DNA from: an uncultured Alistipes sp.
GTDB lineage: Bacteria; Bacteroidota; Bacteroidia; Bacteroidales; Rikenellaceae
Length of the DNA stretch: 64,000 nt
Assembly (NCBI GenBank): GCA_944321175.1
Contig: CALUKI010000018.1
Location: 58,544-122,543, forward strand
Reading direction: 5' to 3'
Shown: positions 63,718-64,000 of the stretch, piece after piece
Position numbering within the stretch: the stretch's first letter is position 1
Layout: the number at the start of each line of letters is the position of its first letter
Position numbers and translations under genes: made by a program
The notes under the pieces: model-generated
Databases searched by the model: none
Seen by the model: only the letters and a program-made list of their open reading frames with translations
What the model was told of the DNA's origin: nothing

Positions 63718-64000
63718 TCATATGCTATTCTTAATAATTCCATCATTGCTGTTCAGGAAAAGATACCACTTTACAAAGTCCATAAAATGTTGTTCCGAGA
63801 GTCCGCGATGGATTCTGAGATTGTCTTTCAAGTGGCCGAAAAACGACTCAATAGAATTTGAGGATTTAGGTATATTAGGGTATCGCGTGTATGAAAACAG
63901 ATCGGGTATGGCACGCTTGATATGCGAGACACTTCGATGCAGCATCTTATGCGTAAACCACCATCTTCCCGACAGCTCATCTACGGTTTTTTCATTGATA
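63718..64000 (-). mobile_element. Insertion sequence transposase, C-terminal part
   Basis: The minus strand is open from the right edge to a TGA at 63718, giving 93 residues with the start of the gene outside. The C-terminus contains PKSSNSIESFFGHLKDNLRI followed by HRGLSEQHFMDFVKWYL, a pattern seen in DDE transposases of the IS256-like variant Zn-binding group common in Bacteroidetes, including the final catalytic Glu (NSIESFF) and the WWFTHK stretch before it. No stop or frameshift in the visible part. Lower GC and codon use mark it as recently acquired. The exact IS family cannot be fixed from this fragment. Confidence 0.75.

Noticed and set aside
63457..63861. A plus-strand open frame at the right end.
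   Set aside because: It runs through non-coding sequence and opposite the transposase end, with no domain or start signal.

Overview
The window comes from a GC-rich member of the Bacteroidales, most likely Alistipes or a close Rikenellaceae relative (inference). Several signs support this. Many genes are preceded by the Bacteroidetes-type promoter (TTTG or TTG, about 20 bases, then TAnnTTTG). It carries a Na+-pumping NADH dehydrogenase (nqrABCDEF), a methylmalonyl-CoA epimerase with a Na+-pumping methylmalonyl-CoA decarboxylase, lipoprotein efflux parts, AddAB-type recombination enzymes and GIN/DUF2807 and DUF4251 proteins. Gene density is high, most units are short operons, and there is no prophage, CRISPR array or rRNA.

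Layout. 1-1.8 kb: start of a flavin reductase, ogt, and an AraC regulator facing an RND efflux operon (1.9-7.7 kb: adaptor, pump, outer-membrane channel). 7.9-12.6 kb: an unrecognised lipoprotein, mscL, a HAD phosphatase and a BlaI/M56 signalling pair. 13.0-19.0 kb: nqrABCDEF on the minus strand, with a rubredoxin domain fused to NqrC. 19.4-29.9 kb: tatD-tcdA-hydroxyacid dehydrogenase, proC, alaS-gpmI, and two M23 peptidases with a HAD phosphatase. 29.9-38.7 kb: AddB-like nuclease, a GIN-domain protein, AddA-like helicase-nuclease and an ABC exporter. 38.8-41.7 kb: HPr-kinase-like protein with an S26-like peptidase, and an exported C1 peptidase. 42.0-44.8 kb: rplM-rpsI-rpsB-tsf. 45.0-50.9 kb: meaB with a thioredoxin-fold protein, facing epimerase and decarboxylase genes. 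51.2-53.5 kb: sirtuin and glutamate decarboxylase. 53.7-56.5 kb: three genes resembling a steroid 5-alpha-reductase, an Old Yellow Enzyme and a short-chain dehydrogenase. 57.0-63.5 kb: two tRNA-Pro genes, DUF4251 protein, uvrA, nitrilase-family amidase, CvfB-like RNA-binding protein and a methyltransferase. The right edge cuts into an insertion sequence.

How it fits together. Two Na+ pumps, Nqr and the decarboxylase, point to Na+-based energetics with succinate-to-propionate fermentation. The 53.7-56.5 kb trio has the right chemistry to reduce the delta-4 bond of 3-oxo-steroids or bile acids and then interconvert 3-oxo and 3-hydroxy groups; it is the most interesting metabolic module here. 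Other points worth a second look are the rubredoxin-NqrC fusion, the kinase-peptidase pair beside an ABC exporter, a cysteine-less thioredoxin-fold protein, a zinc-less sirtuin, and several promoters placed so close to the start codon that the mRNA should be leaderless.
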